From JAHBXE01 sp044222195 (GTDB taxonomy: Bacteria > Planctomycetota > Phycisphaerae > Phycisphaerales > UBA1924): 64,000 nt of DNA. Shown here piece after piece: positions 1 through 8,940 of this stretch (position 1 is its first letter; every line of letters begins with the position of its first letter). A program made the position numbers and the translations under genes. The notes beneath the pieces were generated by a model that worked only from the letters and a program-made list of their open reading frames with translations, was not told where the DNA came from and searched no databases. The stretch covers positions 1 to 64,000 of the forward strand of contig JBGANS010000008.1 of assembly GCA_044222195.1 (NCBI GenBank), written 5' to 3'.

Positions 1-54
1 ACTCAATACCCAGTACCGCGGAGAGGACCGGCGGCTTGCGCCGCTCGGCTCTGA

Positions 55-1128
55 TTAGCTGGTGTCGTGGGAGATGTCGGAGATGAGCCAGCAGTTGGGA
101 TGGGGCGGTTCATCGCCGCGGACGAGGGTGAGGAGGAAGTGCGGGGGGTGGGCGCTCTTGATGCGGATGCGGCTGGTGTAGTTGCTCTGGGGGCCGATGG
201 GACCGAAGGAGATGGCGCCGGTGGGGTGGAACTCGGGGAAGTTGGAGTCGGTGATGGGCTGGCCGTTGAAGGTGGCGCCTTTGGCGAGGAGGCCGTTGAA
301 CGCCGCGAGATAGGCGGGGCGGGAGCGGCGGAGGGCGGCGCGCATGGCGAGGAACGCGACGTTGGCGGGCTCGATGGAGGGAGAGGGAGGTGGGATCTGG
401 GGTGTGTCGTGCTGGTATTGGGCGCGGAGGGAGGCGTAGGGGTCGGGGGGGAGTGCTGAGGAGGAGGGTGGCGGCGAGAGGGGAGGGTGGCCGTCGGGGG
501 AGGAATAGGTCGTATAGGACCTATGGGACTCATAGGACGGATCGTCGGAGTTGATGTTGGGAGCCGCGCGTGTTTGGTGGGTGGCTGACGGGCGCGGTTC
601 CGATGAGGCCCGGCGCGGGTTGGAAGAGCGGAGCGCGCCCAGGCCGGTTCGGTTGAGGGTTCGGAGGATGACGCTGGCGGTGCGGCGTTTTTCGATGAGG
701 TCGGTGGTGGCCTTGAGGACCTCTTCGAGGTGGTTGAGGGCGAGGGTGCGCTTGGCGTGGTCGGCCTCGGCGCGGCGTTTGTTGAGATCTTCGGTGCGGA
801 GGTCGAGCCAGGGCTTGATGTCTTCGCGCTGGGACCAGCGGAAGAGGTCGAGGAGGGTCTTGAAAGTCTCGGGGGGTGCGCCCTCGATGGCGCTCGCTTT
901 GAGGGTGGTGAAGAGGTCCTGGAGCGTGTGGAGGGATTCATCCTCGAAGAAGCGCGCGATGAGGGCTTCATCGGGGGCGGGGAGGGAGGGGAGCGGGGAC
1001 TGGGCCGTGGGCAATGGGGAGTGGGAAAGAATGGGTGAAGGGGTGGATGGGTGAATGGGTGAAGACGCGGTGTTGTCCGGTTCGGTGGAGGCGGGAGATG
1101 TGGCCGCGGCGACCATGTGGGGGAACAT
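55..1128 (-). CDS. Unrecognised protein with low-complexity N-terminus
   Basis: I do not recognise this family. The 357-residue frame starts at a Met at 1128, with a second Met at 1116. Residues 10-45 are Ser/Pro-rich, residues about 50-150 look helical and charged (DEALIARFFEDESLHTLQDL), residues about 180-240 are a Pro/Ser linker, and the last 100 residues look globular and end in a Trp-containing strand (NCWLISDISHDTS). No signal peptide is visible. Two short-period DNA arrays lie inside the frame and encode parts of the low-complexity regions. An overlapping antisense-like frame is Pro/Arg-rich and was judged a shadow. The gene is convergent with the FKBP fragment side of the window and has no informative neighbour. 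Confidence 0.6.
   Translation of the reverse strand: MFPHMVAAATSPASTEPDNTASSPIHPSTPSPILSHSPLPTAQSPLPSLPAPDEALIARFFEDESLHTLQDLFTTLKASAIEGAPPETFKTLLDLFRWSQREDIKPWLDLRTEDLNKRRAEADHAKRTLALNHLEEVLKATTDLIEKRRTASVILRTLNRTGLGALRSSNPRRASSEPRPSATHQTRAAPNINSDDPSYESHRSYTTYSSPDGHPPLSPPPSSSALPPDPYASLRAQYQHDTPQIPPPSPSIEPANVAFLAMRAALRRSRPAYLAAFNGLLAKGATFNGQPITDSNFPEFHPTGAISFGPIGPQSNYTSRIRIKSAHPPHFLLTLVRGDEPPHPNCWLISDISHDTS
505..540. repeat. Nonamer tandem array inside a coding region
   Basis: There are four adjacent 9-nt units: ATAGGTCGT, ATAGGACCT, ATGGGACTC and ATAGGACGG. Because 9 is a multiple of 3 the array keeps the frame of the host gene, where it encodes a Tyr/Ser-rich stretch (SYESHRSYTTYSS on the minus strand). 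Confidence 0.7.
1009..1064. repeat. Octamer tandem array inside a coding region
   Basis: Seven consecutive 8-nt units can be laid out. The last four are well conserved: GGGTGAAG, GGGTGGAT, GGGTGAAT and GGGTGAAG at 1033-1064. The first three (GGGCAATG, GGGAGTGG, GAAAGAAT) are degenerate. The array encodes the Ser/Pro-rich N-terminal segment of the minus-strand gene. Confidence 0.7.
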
Positions 1129-1267
1129 ACGGCGCGGCGGGGGAGATGCAAGGGGGAATCGGGCTAGGACCGCATTTGTGCTGACGGAAGGTGGTCATGC
1201 GTGCAGATTGTTGGGATTGGGGACTGGCTGCGGGGATTGAAGCACATGCCGCTGCAGAGCCAGAGGC

Positions 1268-1543
1268 ATGCCACCCAACCTTGTGGGCAGGCCACCCGCC
1301 GACCTCAAACGACGCGAGGCGATCGCGGGGCTGCGGTACGGCATAGAGGGGATGCGTATCGGCGGGGTTCGACGGATCATCGTTCCGCCGCACTTGGGGT
1401 ATGGGAAGGATGGAGCGCCTGCGGCGGGCATTCCGGCGAACGCGATCCTGATTTGTGAGGTCGAGCTGCGCGAGCTTCGACCGGCGCATCCGATTCCGCC
1501 GAAGTTGAAGTTGGCGCGGGAGAGGAAGAGTCAGGGCGGGTGA
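1268..1543 (+). CDS. FKBP-type peptidyl-prolyl isomerase, C-terminal half only
   Basis: The 91-residue frame holds the second half of an FKBP fold: GLRYGIEGMRIGGVRR, then IIVPPHLGYG and IPANAILICEVELREL, matching the conserved core and last strand of the family. The usual first half (about 50 residues, with the VHYTG and FDSS motifs) is missing. An in-frame stop lies at 1238-1240, and the DNA just upstream (1245-1270) is a CATGCC/GGCATG hairpin like other dispersed repeats here. It could be a decayed remnant or a short active variant. The family is clear, but the functional status is not. Confidence 0.55.
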   Translation: MPPNLVGRPPADLKRREAIAGLRYGIEGMRIGGVRRIIVPPHLGYGKDGAPAAGIPANAILICEVELRELRPAHPIPPKLKLARERKSQGG

Positions 1544-1556
1544 AGTTTGATTCCCT

Positions 1557-1768
1557 CGCCACTTCGGGGCGAAGACGGAGGGTGGGAGTCGGATACCACG
1601 GGTTCCGCTGCGCTCCACCCGTGGCTACATCCCTTCGCCCCGTTGGGGCGAGAACTGAAGAAAAACATGGAATGGTGGCGGGAGGTCGCTTTCCGGGGGT
1701 GCAGGGCCACGCCCCGGCTCTTGAAGTTCTCGCCGCCGGGTTGTTGAACACCGGGCGGAAGCCCGGTG
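1557..1768. repeat. Hairpin-rich intergenic repeat block
   Basis: Several palindromes are packed between the FKBP fragment and smc. CCACGGGT (1596-1603) pairs with ACCCGTGG (1617-1624). CACCGGGC (1749-1756) pairs with GCCCGGTG (1761-1768) across a GGAA loop. Two CGCCCC/GGGGCG-rich segments lie at about 1557-1575 and 1630-1652. The 1749-1768 stem is identical to a hairpin inside nrdJ at 9584-9603. These look like dispersed REP-like elements, and may also act as 3' ends for the flanking transcripts. Confidence 0.6.
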
Positions 1769-1771
1769 CCA

Positions 1772-4700
1772 CTAGGTGACGGGTTCGGCCTGGCCTTTTC
1801 GCATCTTGGCTAGGCCGCGTTTCATGGGGGCGCTTGGCGTCTCGGGCCCGTCGCCTGTGCCCGGGGCTCGTGCCGGATCGGCGGGCTTGGCGGCCGGATC
1901 TGGGTGGGGGACTTCGCCGTTCTTGCCGACCTGGTCGAACTTGACGGAGACGCGGGTGGAGACGCCGCGCTCCTGCATGGTGATGCCGTAGAGGCGGTCG
2001 GCGGCCTGCATGGTTTTCTTGTTGTGGGTGATGACGATGAAGTGGCTGTGGGTGGTGAACTCTCTTACGACGCCGCAGTAGCGACCGACGTTGGCTTCGT
2101 CGAGGGCGGCGTCGACTTCGTCCAGGATGCAGAAGCAGCTGGGCTTTGACTGGAAGATGCTGAGAAGGAGAGCGACGGCGGTGAGGGTTTTTTCGCCGCC
2201 GGAAAGCTGGCTGATGCTGCGGGGCTGCTTGCCCGGGGGCCTTGCGATCACTTCGACGCCGCTTTCGAGGAGGTCGATCTCGTCGGTTTCGATGCGCTTG
2301 ATGACGCCGTCTTGCTCGACTTCCTTGACGAGGGGCATGAGCTTGACCTCGGCGTGGCCGCCGCCGAAGAGCTTGCGGAACATGCCGTTCTGGCCGCCGA
2401 AGTGGTCCTGCACAGTCTTGAACACCTCGCCGAAGCGTTCCTTGCTGGCGATGTTGAGGCGCTCGATCAGTTCGGTGAGTTTGGCCGCGGCGTCGTCGAT
2501 ATCGGCGACCTGCCTGATGAGTTCCTCGTTGCGGGCTTCGAGCTGGGTTTCTTCTTCGAGGGCGTCGAGGTTGACGCTGCCGAGGGACTTGATCTGCTCG
2601 CGCAGAGCGTCGACCTCGGCGGCGGCGGCGGATTGGTCGATGCCTTTGACCTCGCCGGAGGCGAGCATGGTCTTGTAGTCGGCGTATTCGAAGGCGAGTT
2701 CGACCTCGAGCTCCTGCTGGGTGCGCTCTTCGAGGTTTTCGCGCTTGATCTCGAGCTCGCGGCGGGAGACTTCGAGGCCGTGCCAGTCGCGTTCGACCTT
2801 GGTGGCGTTGGCGCGGGCGGAGTTGAGCAGTTCACCGAGTTCCGTGGCGCGGGCGGCGGATTGTTCGACCTGGGTGGCGACCTCGGCGACCTGGGATTCG
2901 AGGCGGGCGGCTTCTTCGCTGGAGCGGGTGATTTGTGCCGCGGCTTCAGCGATGGAGCGTTCGTGCTCGTCGAGTCGGGACTGGGACTGGGCGACGAGGT
3001 GTTCGAGGTCGCGTTTTTCGCGGTCGGCGGCCTCGGCGGCGAGCTCGACGCGGCGGTGCTCTCGGCGGGCGCTGGAGAGCTGTTCGCCGAGCTTGCTGGA
3101 TTCGACGCGGAGTGCGGTGGCCTGTTCGTTGACGGCGTCGGCCTTGGCGTCGAAGGAGACGAGCTCGGACTCGATGGTCTTGGCGGAGGCGACCTGGTCT
3201 TCGTGGAGGGCGAGGAGTTTTTCGGCGCGGTCGCGGAGGCGGGCGCGGTCCTCTTCGAGCTTGGCCAGGCGCGTGCGGTGCTGGCGGGACTCTTCATCGG
3301 CGTTGCGGCCGTCGCGTTCGAGGCGGGCGAGCTCGGAGGCGAGCTGCTCGGAGCGGGTCTGGTCGTGGACGAGGGCGCGGTGTTCGGCGGCGATGCGGGA
3401 GCGGAGCTCGGCCTGGCTGGCGCTGATGGCGGCGGCGTCGGCGTCGACGCCGGCGAGCTCGGTGCGGGCGATGTTGAGCTCGCCGCTCAGGCGGCCGACC
3501 TCGGTTTCGAGGGAGGCGAGCTCTATGCGGCGCTGGAGGATGCCGGAGGCTTCGCCTTCGCCCCCCCTGGTCGCAGGGCCGGCGTGGATTCGGCCGCGGG
3601 AGAGGACGATGCCGTCCCGGGTGATGAAGCGGGCGCGGGGGAGGAGCTCCTGGGCGGCGTGGGCGGCGTCAATGTCGGTGACGAGGAAGGTTTCGGCGAG
3701 GAGGCGGTCGAGGAGAGCGTCGATGCGGGAGTCGGAGGAACGGGAAGAGACGATGGAACGGAGGGAGGTGGCGCCGAGGGATTCGAGGTAGGAGTGCCAG
3801 GGGGCGGAGTGGGCGTGGGTGGAGGCGCCGAGGGAGAGAGGATCGAGGGGGATGAAGGTCACGCGGCCGGTGAGGGAGGCGAGCTCTTCGTGAGCGGGGA
3901 GGGATTCGACGACGATGGCTTCGAGCTCGGCGCCGAGGAGGGTTTCGACGGTGGCGGCGTGGGCGGCGTCGGTCTGGATGAGATCGGCGAGCGGGGAGAT
4001 GACGGTGGAGAAGCCGCGGCCGGATTCGCGGGCGGCGAGGACGGCGCGAGGGGCATCGCCGAGGCCGGTTCGCGACTGGACCATTTCGCTGAGCGTGGCG
4101 CGGCGGCCGTCGAGGCGGAGGAAGGTCTGTTCGAGGGCGGAGACGGACTCGGCCAGTTCGCTGCGGCCCTTGGAGACGGAGGCGGCGCGCTGGTCCTGCT
4201 CGGCGAGGGAGGATTCGACGTGGGCGAGCCTGGTGCGGCGCGAGTCGAGGGTGGTGCGGGCTTCGAGGAGGATGCCCTCGACGCGGAGGCGCTCGGCGAC
4301 GACGGTTGAACGCCTGGCTTCGGCGGTGTTGACCTGCTCGCGGATGCTCTCTTCGCGTTTGCGGTCGGATTCGATGGAGGCGAGGAGGCTGGCGCGCTCG
4401 CGGTCGATATTGGCGACGGCGGCGCGGCGCTCGGCGAGCTGGGACTGTTTTTCGGCCCGCTGTTCCAGGACGGCGGCGCGTTCCTGGGCGAGGACCTCGA
4501 CCTGGCGCTCGACATCGGCGAGGCGCTCGGAGGCGGCGGCGATGGCCTGGAGCTGTTCTTCGGCGGCGGCGGAGAGCTCGGTGATGCGGGCGGTGGCGTC
4601 GGCGAGGCGGGCGGCGTCGGTCTCGCTCTGGCGGCGCGAGTCGATGAGGGCACGCTCGGTGAGGGCCTTGCGCTGCGCGGCGGACTGCTCGGCGTGGCGG

Positions 4701-5779
4701 GCGGCGAGGCGCTGCTCGTCGAGTTCCTTGTGCCTTTGCGTGAACTCGTGGCGGGCGAGCTCGGCTTCCTGCTTGGCGGATTCGACCTCGGCGAGGCGCT
4801 GGGTGGCTTCCTTGCGGGCGGCTTCGAGCTGTTCGAGGCTGGAGGTGAGGGCGTCGAGGCGCTCGCGGATGTCGTGGTACTGGTCGAAGACCATCGCGGT
4901 GCGCGTGGAGCGGAGCTGGCCGTCGAGCTCCTTGAACTTGCGGGCCTTGGCGGCCTGGCCCTTGACGATGCGGAGGCGGCGCTCGGTGTTGGCGAGCTGC
5001 TCGCGCGTGACGGCGAGGTTGGCCTGGGCGCGTTCGAGCTTGCGCTGGGCTTCGATGCGGCGCTGCTTGTACTTGGCGATGCCGGCGGCCTCTTCGAAGA
5101 TCGTGCGGCGCTCCTGGGGGCTGGCGAGGAGCATGGCGTCGACCTTGCCCTGCTCGATGATCGAGTAGGCGTCGGCGCCGATGCCGGTGTCGAGGAAGAG
5201 GTCGCGGATGTCCTTGAGGCGGGCGCGCTTGTTGTTGATCAGGTACTGGCTTTCGCCGTCGCGGTAGAGGCGGCGTTCGACTTCGACGGTGTCGGCCTCG
5301 ATGGGGAGGCCGCGGCGGCGCTTCTTGGAGACGGTGGTGTTGGCGGGGAGGAGGGGTTCGGGCTGGTCGGTGGCTTCGGGAGCTGTAACTGCATCCGTCG
5401 CCGGTTGGCCGTTGGTGGTTTCCGCTCCCTGACGGTCGTGGTTCTGAGGTTCGGGAAAGGGAGAGTTGTCCGGGGAGGAAAGATCGAGCTCGACGACTTC
5501 GGCGGAGGCGTCGATGATGGGGTTTTCGAAGGTCAGCGTGACGGCGGCCATTCCGGCGGGCTTGCGGCCGGCGGATCCGGCGAAGATCACGTCGATCATT
5601 TCCTTGCCGCGGAGGGACTTGCTGGAGCGTTCGCCGAGGACCCACTTGATGGCGTCAACGACGTTGGACTTTCCGCACCCGTTGGGACCGACGACGCCGG
5701 TGATGTCCTCGTCGAACGTGAACTCCGTTCGATCGGCGAAGGACTTGAAGCCGGCGAGTGTGAGTTTGGCTAGGCGCAT
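1772..5779 (-). CDS. smc: Chromosome segregation protein SMC
   Basis: This is a full-length 1335-residue SMC ATPase, the condensin core that organises and segregates the chromosome. The Walker A motif GPNGCGKS is at residues 31-38, followed by two very long coiled coils around a hinge (roughly 570-720). The ABC signature LSGGEK starts near residue 1192 and Walker B/D-loop CILDEVDAALDE is at about 1216-1227. Family members are usually near 1150-1200 residues. The excess is partly a Pro/Glu/Thr-rich insertion of about 70 residues in the N-terminal head (about 91-160) and partly a charged C-terminal tail. The start at 5779 gives the canonical beginning MRLAKLTLAGFKSFAD. No scpA or scpB is adjacent. 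Confidence 0.97.
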   Translation of the reverse strand: MRLAKLTLAGFKSFADRTEFTFDEDITGVVGPNGCGKSNVVDAIKWVLGERSSKSLRGKEMIDVIFAGSAGRKPAGMAAVTLTFENPIIDASAEVVELDLSSPDNSPFPEPQNHDRQGAETTNGQPATDAVTAPEATDQPEPLLPANTTVSKKRRRGLPIEADTVEVERRLYRDGESQYLINNKRARLKDIRDLFLDTGIGADAYSIIEQGKVDAMLLASPQERRTIFEEAAGIAKYKQRRIEAQRKLERAQANLAVTREQLANTERRLRIVKGQAAKARKFKELDGQLRSTRTAMVFDQYHDIRERLDALTSSLEQLEAARKEATQRLAEVESAKQEAELARHEFTQRHKELDEQRLAARHAEQSAAQRKALTERALIDSRRQSETDAARLADATARITELSAAAEEQLQAIAAASERLADVERQVEVLAQERAAVLEQRAEKQSQLAERRAAVANIDRERASLLASIESDRKREESIREQVNTAEARRSTVVAERLRVEGILLEARTTLDSRRTRLAHVESSLAEQDQRAASVSKGRSELAESVSALEQTFLRLDGRRATLSEMVQSRTGLGDAPRAVLAARESGRGFSTVISPLADLIQTDAAHAATVETLLGAELEAIVVESLPAHEELASLTGRVTFIPLDPLSLGASTHAHSAPWHSYLESLGATSLRSIVSSRSSDSRIDALLDRLLAETFLVTDIDAAHAAQELLPRARFITRDGIVLSRGRIHAGPATRGGEGEASGILQRRIELASLETEVGRLSGELNIARTELAGVDADAAAISASQAELRSRIAAEHRALVHDQTRSEQLASELARLERDGRNADEESRQHRTRLAKLEEDRARLRDRAEKLLALHEDQVASAKTIESELVSFDAKADAVNEQATALRVESSKLGEQLSSARREHRRVELAAEAADREKRDLEHLVAQSQSRLDEHERSIAEAAAQITRSSEEAARLESQVAEVATQVEQSAARATELGELLNSARANATKVERDWHGLEVSRRELEIKRENLEERTQQELEVELAFEYADYKTMLASGEVKGIDQSAAAAEVDALREQIKSLGSVNLDALEEETQLEARNEELIRQVADIDDAAAKLTELIERLNIASKERFGEVFKTVQDHFGGQNGMFRKLFGGGHAEVKLMPLVKEVEQDGVIKRIETDEIDLLESGVEVIARPPGKQPRSISQLSGGEKTLTAVALLLSIFQSKPSCFCILDEVDAALDEANVGRYCGVVREFTTHSHFIVITHNKKTMQAADRLYGITMQERGVSTRVSVKFDQVGKNGEVPHPDPAAKPADPARAPGTGDGPETPSAPMKRGLAKMRKGQAEPVT

Positions 5780-5901
5780 ACCGAGGCGACCTCCGTGTCA
5801 AACAAACGGCCCGGCTCAAGTACCGGACGGCGACCATCCTGGCCGCGGGGAAGCGGGTGGGCGTTAAGGATATCGAGGAGGCGGGCGTTGTGCTCGCCAC
5901 T

Positions 5902-7896
5902 CTACTTTTTGGGCTGGGTTTGAGGAAGGGGCACGACCATGGGTTCGGGCGCGGCGTCGGCGGGCTTCTTGGCGGGGTCGACGGGGACTTCGTAGACGTG
6001 AACGGAGACGGCGTCCTTGCGGGTGTCGGGCCGGTCGGGGACGGGGGCTTCGCGCGACTGGGCGAGGAGCTTGGCCTGCTCGTAGTCCTGCTCGACGGCG
6101 AACTGGGCGGGGATCGCCCCGCCGCGCTGGAAGGCGTGCAGGGCCCCGACGACTTCTGAGTAGGTGAGGCCGAGTCCTGGGCGTGGGTCTTCGACGGAGG
6201 GCGAGTGGGCGAGGAACTCGACCAGGGCGGCGACGTCGGCCGGGGCCTTGCCCGCGACGGCGCGGCCGGGGATGACATCGCCGGCGTCGTCGATGCGGTC
6301 GGGCCACTTGTAATAGATACGGAAGTCGTCGGTGGGTGTGTCGCTGGAGAGCATGAGGCGGTCCTGCCAGGCGGAGACGACCGTCGGCCGAGTCAGGTTC
6401 ACCTTTTCCCCGAAGATGACGATGCGGGGGCGGCCTCGCTGAGCGACGTACACCATCGGCGTGCCTGAGGGCACGATGTCGAGGATGAACTTGCCCTCGA
6501 CGGATCGGCGACGGACGCCCTGCAGCGATTCGCCCGAGAGCTCCATGATCGGGTTGACGGGGGCGACTTCGTCCGCCGCGCGGGCCAGTCGAACCGCGGG
6601 GGGCAGGGCCTGGTGCTGTTCACGCAGACGGCGGAGCACAAGGGCTTCGGACCGGGCGACGAGGGCTTCGTACGCGGCGACGCGGACGGTCAGCTCGTTG
6701 GCGTTGAGTTGCTCGCGGATGGCGGAGTCGATGGTGGGCCCGGCGGAGATCTTGCCCAGGAGACGGACGGCCTCAGAACGAAGGGCCGCGGGACCGTCGC
6801 CGGCCATCTGCTTGAGCATGGGCGCGGCGAGGGGATCGCTGAGAGCGGAGCCGGCGCGCAGCGCGGCGAGGCGGATGCCGATTTCCGTGGAGTCGTAGAG
6901 ATCGCGGAGGAAAGGAACGGCGGCCTTCTGCGGGAGGGCCTGGAGGCACCAGGACATGTCGTCGGAGAGCGCGGGCTGGCCTTTCATCGCCGTGACGTAG
7001 CGCTTGGCGAACTCCTGCGGCGAGCCCTGCTGGATCTGGATGTGGAGCAGCGTGCGGAGGAATGTGTCCGCATCATCGCGGTAGGTCGGCGGGACGGTGA
7101 TGTGCACGACTCGGGCGGTGCGGCCGCGGGCGGTCTGCTCTCCGCCGGGAATTGGCGGGAACCTGTTGTTGATGGCGGAGACGATGGACGTGGCGCGGCT
7201 GTGGGACTCGTTGTCGAGCACGAGTTCGAGGTTCATGGAGTTGACGACGGTGCCGCCGCCGAGAATCCGGCCATCCTGGCGGGTCAGGCCCTGGGCCTCG
7301 CCGACCTGCGCGAAGGGGTTGATGAAGAGCTGGCCGCGGGCGGTGGCGATGGGCTTGGTGGTTACGCTGCCGAAGGTGGCGGGCGGGCCGGGGTGGAGCT
7401 CGGTGGTGTAGAGGCGTCCGCCTTCGAGGGAGATTTCGGTTCCCTTGTTGACGCTGGTAACGTAGACGTCGAAGGTGGTGCCGTCGGGTGCGCCGGGAGC
7501 GACCTCGGCGTACACGATCACGACGGCGACTTCTTTCATCCGGAGGATCTGAGCGGGCGTTTTGCCTTCGAAGATCCCGCCGACAAGGGCCTCGTTCGCC
7601 CGGTTCATCTGCATCTGGCCGAGCCGCCGTTCCATGGTCGCGGCGATGCGCTGGGGAAGGTCTCCACCGCCGGTGCCCGGGAGGCCGACCACCAGGCCGA
7701 AACCGGAGACAAGAATCGGGCTTGCACGGCCGGTGAGCGAGGCTTCAGCGCCGATGGTGCCCCGGAGAGCGGCAGGGACGTCGCGGATGATGTCCGGCTG
7801 GACGGCGCGGGCGCGTGGCGGGGGCTTCTTGGCACACCCACAGGCGACAATCAATACCGCGGCCCAGAGGGGCATCATCGTCCGGATCAACTTCAC
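5902..7896 (-). CDS. Lipoprotein with FlgI (flagellar P-ring)-like domain
   Basis: The start is taken at GTG 7896, because it gives VKLIRTMMPLWAAVLIVACG, a lipoprotein signal ending in an IVAC lipobox. An ATG 33 nt upstream is open but gives a poor signal. The first half resembles FlgI: ILVSGFGLVVGLPGTGGG, then a strand with AEVAPGAPDGTTFDVYVTSV, then SLEGGRLYTTEL and ARGQLFINPF. The second half (about 330-640) has alternating helical pieces reminiscent of HEAT-type repeats and no clear family. FlgI itself is a periplasmic ring subunit, not a lipoprotein of about 664 residues. No flagellar gene is nearby, so a non-flagellar envelope role is possible. Confidence 0.7.
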   Translation of the reverse strand: MKLIRTMMPLWAAVLIVACGCAKKPPPRARAVQPDIIRDVPAALRGTIGAEASLTGRASPILVSGFGLVVGLPGTGGGDLPQRIAATMERRLGQMQMNRANEALVGGIFEGKTPAQILRMKEVAVVIVYAEVAPGAPDGTTFDVYVTSVNKGTEISLEGGRLYTTELHPGPPATFGSVTTKPIATARGQLFINPFAQVGEAQGLTRQDGRILGGGTVVNSMNLELVLDNESHSRATSIVSAINNRFPPIPGGEQTARGRTARVVHITVPPTYRDDADTFLRTLLHIQIQQGSPQEFAKRYVTAMKGQPALSDDMSWCLQALPQKAAVPFLRDLYDSTEIGIRLAALRAGSALSDPLAAPMLKQMAGDGPAALRSEAVRLLGKISAGPTIDSAIREQLNANELTVRVAAYEALVARSEALVLRRLREQHQALPPAVRLARAADEVAPVNPIMELSGESLQGVRRRSVEGKFILDIVPSGTPMVYVAQRGRPRIVIFGEKVNLTRPTVVSAWQDRLMLSSDTPTDDFRIYYKWPDRIDDAGDVIPGRAVAGKAPADVAALVEFLAHSPSVEDPRPGLGLTYSEVVGALHAFQRGGAIPAQFAVEQDYEQAKLLAQSREAPVPDRPDTRKDAVSVHVYEVPVDPAKKPADAAPEPMVVPLPQTQPKK

Positions 7897-8301
7897 GGCT
7901 ATGTCCTCGCTACGAGCCACGCCCCCCACCGGCCTGTCGCTCGACCGGTAGTGTACGGAAATGGCCCCTGAAAGGGTCCCGCTTCAAGAGAGCCGCGTGG
8001 AAAGTCGCGACGGGCTTCACGAGTTCTGAGCGCAGGCCAGAAAAACTTGCGCTTCGTAAGCCCCCATTTTCCCGCAATTTGCGAACAAGCGACAACCTTT
8101 CCACCGCAATTGACACATTCTTTGGTGGTCTGGGGTGTTGAAACCACGATGGGTAGTGGTATGCTGGAGGTCCTGCCCTCGCCGGGGCGGACCAGGGTGT
8201 TACGGTAGGGAAAAGTTCGATAGGATGTTGATTGGTATTGGGATGCTAGTCGGTCCGGTGCTGTCGCACCGGGTGAACGGGGCCGCGGCCGACTCGAAGG
8301 G
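7897..8301. other. Divergent intergenic region
   Basis: This is the 405-nt gap between the FlgI-like gene (minus) and dcd (plus). It contains one plausible plus-strand promoter (8138-8165). A TTGACA at 8110-8115 has no matching -10 at a normal distance. No RNA gene or repeat was recognised. Confidence 0.5.
8138..8165 (+). promoter_or_regulatory. Candidate sigma-70 promoter for dcd
   Basis: TTGAAA (8138-8143) and TATGCT (8160-8165) are separated by 16 nt. They lie about 135 nt upstream of dcd and nothing else on that strand could use them. Confidence 0.4.
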
Positions 8302-8907
8302 TTGAAGCCGCACATGAGTGGGATGCAAGTCAGCATGGCGGTGCTCGCAGACAGTCAAATCAGGGAACTCGTGCGGATTGAGCCGTTCGAGGAGAACACC
8401 AAGCGCGCGGGGCGGATCAGCTACGGCGTGTCGAGCTACGGGTACGACGTGCGGGTGGGGACGCACTTCAAGATCTTTACTCCGACGCCGCGCCACGGCG
8501 GGATTGCGATCGTCGATCCGAAGAAGTTCGGGGACGACCTGTTCATCGAGGTCGACACATCCCGGCAGATGACGGACCACGTGATCATCCCGCCCAACAG
8601 CTTTGCGCTGTGCGACACGGTGGAGTTCATCGAGGTGCCGCGGGATGTGCTGGTGATCTGCGTGGGCAAGAGCACGTACGCGCGGTGCGGGATCATCGTG
8701 AACGTGACGCCGCTGGAGCCGGAGTGGCGCGGGAAGGTGACGCTGGAGATCAGTAATACGACTCCGCTGCCGGCACGGATTTATGCGAATGAGGGGATTG
8801 CGCAGCTCATCTTTTTGAGAGGCGAGAAGGTCTGTGAGAAGAGTTATGCGGATAAGGGTGGGAAGTACCAGGATCAGGCGGGGTTGACGTTGCCGCGGGT
8901 TGATTGA
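8302..8907 (+). CDS. dcd: dCTP deaminase
   Basis: Deaminates dCTP to dUTP in pyrimidine nucleotide synthesis; cytosolic homotrimer family related to dUTPase. At 201 residues it has the usual length. Visible family motifs are SYGYDVRVG near residue 50, the phosphate-binding GKSTYARCG, the catalytic-Glu strand VTLEISN, and the C-terminal GKYQDQAGLTLPRVD that closes over the nucleotide. Several in-frame Met codons (residues 1, 5, 8 and 12) make the exact start uncertain. It is monocistronic, and a heptamer array begins 5 nt after the stop. With nrdJ downstream it forms a loose dNTP-supply neighbourhood, though the repeat element separates them. Confidence 0.93.
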   Translation: MKPHMSGMQVSMAVLADSQIRELVRIEPFEENTKRAGRISYGVSSYGYDVRVGTHFKIFTPTPRHGGIAIVDPKKFGDDLFIEVDTSRQMTDHVIIPPNSFALCDTVEFIEVPRDVLVICVGKSTYARCGIIVNVTPLEPEWRGKVTLEISNTTPLPARIYANEGIAQLIFLRGEKVCEKSYADKGGKYQDQAGLTLPRVD

Positions 8908-8912
8908 GAAGA

Positions 8913-8940
8913 AGGCATAAGGCACTAGGCATGAGGCGTG
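8913..8940 (+). repeat. Left heptamer array of the S23-type gene
   Basis: Four perfect-period 7-nt units follow each other: AGGCATA, AGGCACT, AGGCATG and AGGCGTG. The last three bases of the fourth unit are the GTG start of the adjacent broken gene. The same unit in the opposite orientation forms the array at 9303-9337. Confidence 0.85.

Noticed and set aside
505..540. Short repeats as a possible CRISPR array
   Set aside because: Units are only 7-9 nt with no spacers, and no cas genes are present.
2312..4309. Very long open frame antisense to smc
   Set aside because: It is a codon-bias shadow of the smc coding strand: Gly/Val/Glu-dominated composition with no domain sequence.
3669..5645. 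Long Arg/Pro-rich open frame on the smc strand in another frame
   Set aside because: Extreme Arg/Pro content and full overlap with a certain gene mark it as a shadow.
8110..8115. TTGACA as the dcd -35 box
   Set aside because: No acceptable -10 lies 15-19 nt downstream; the pair at 8138-8165 is better.
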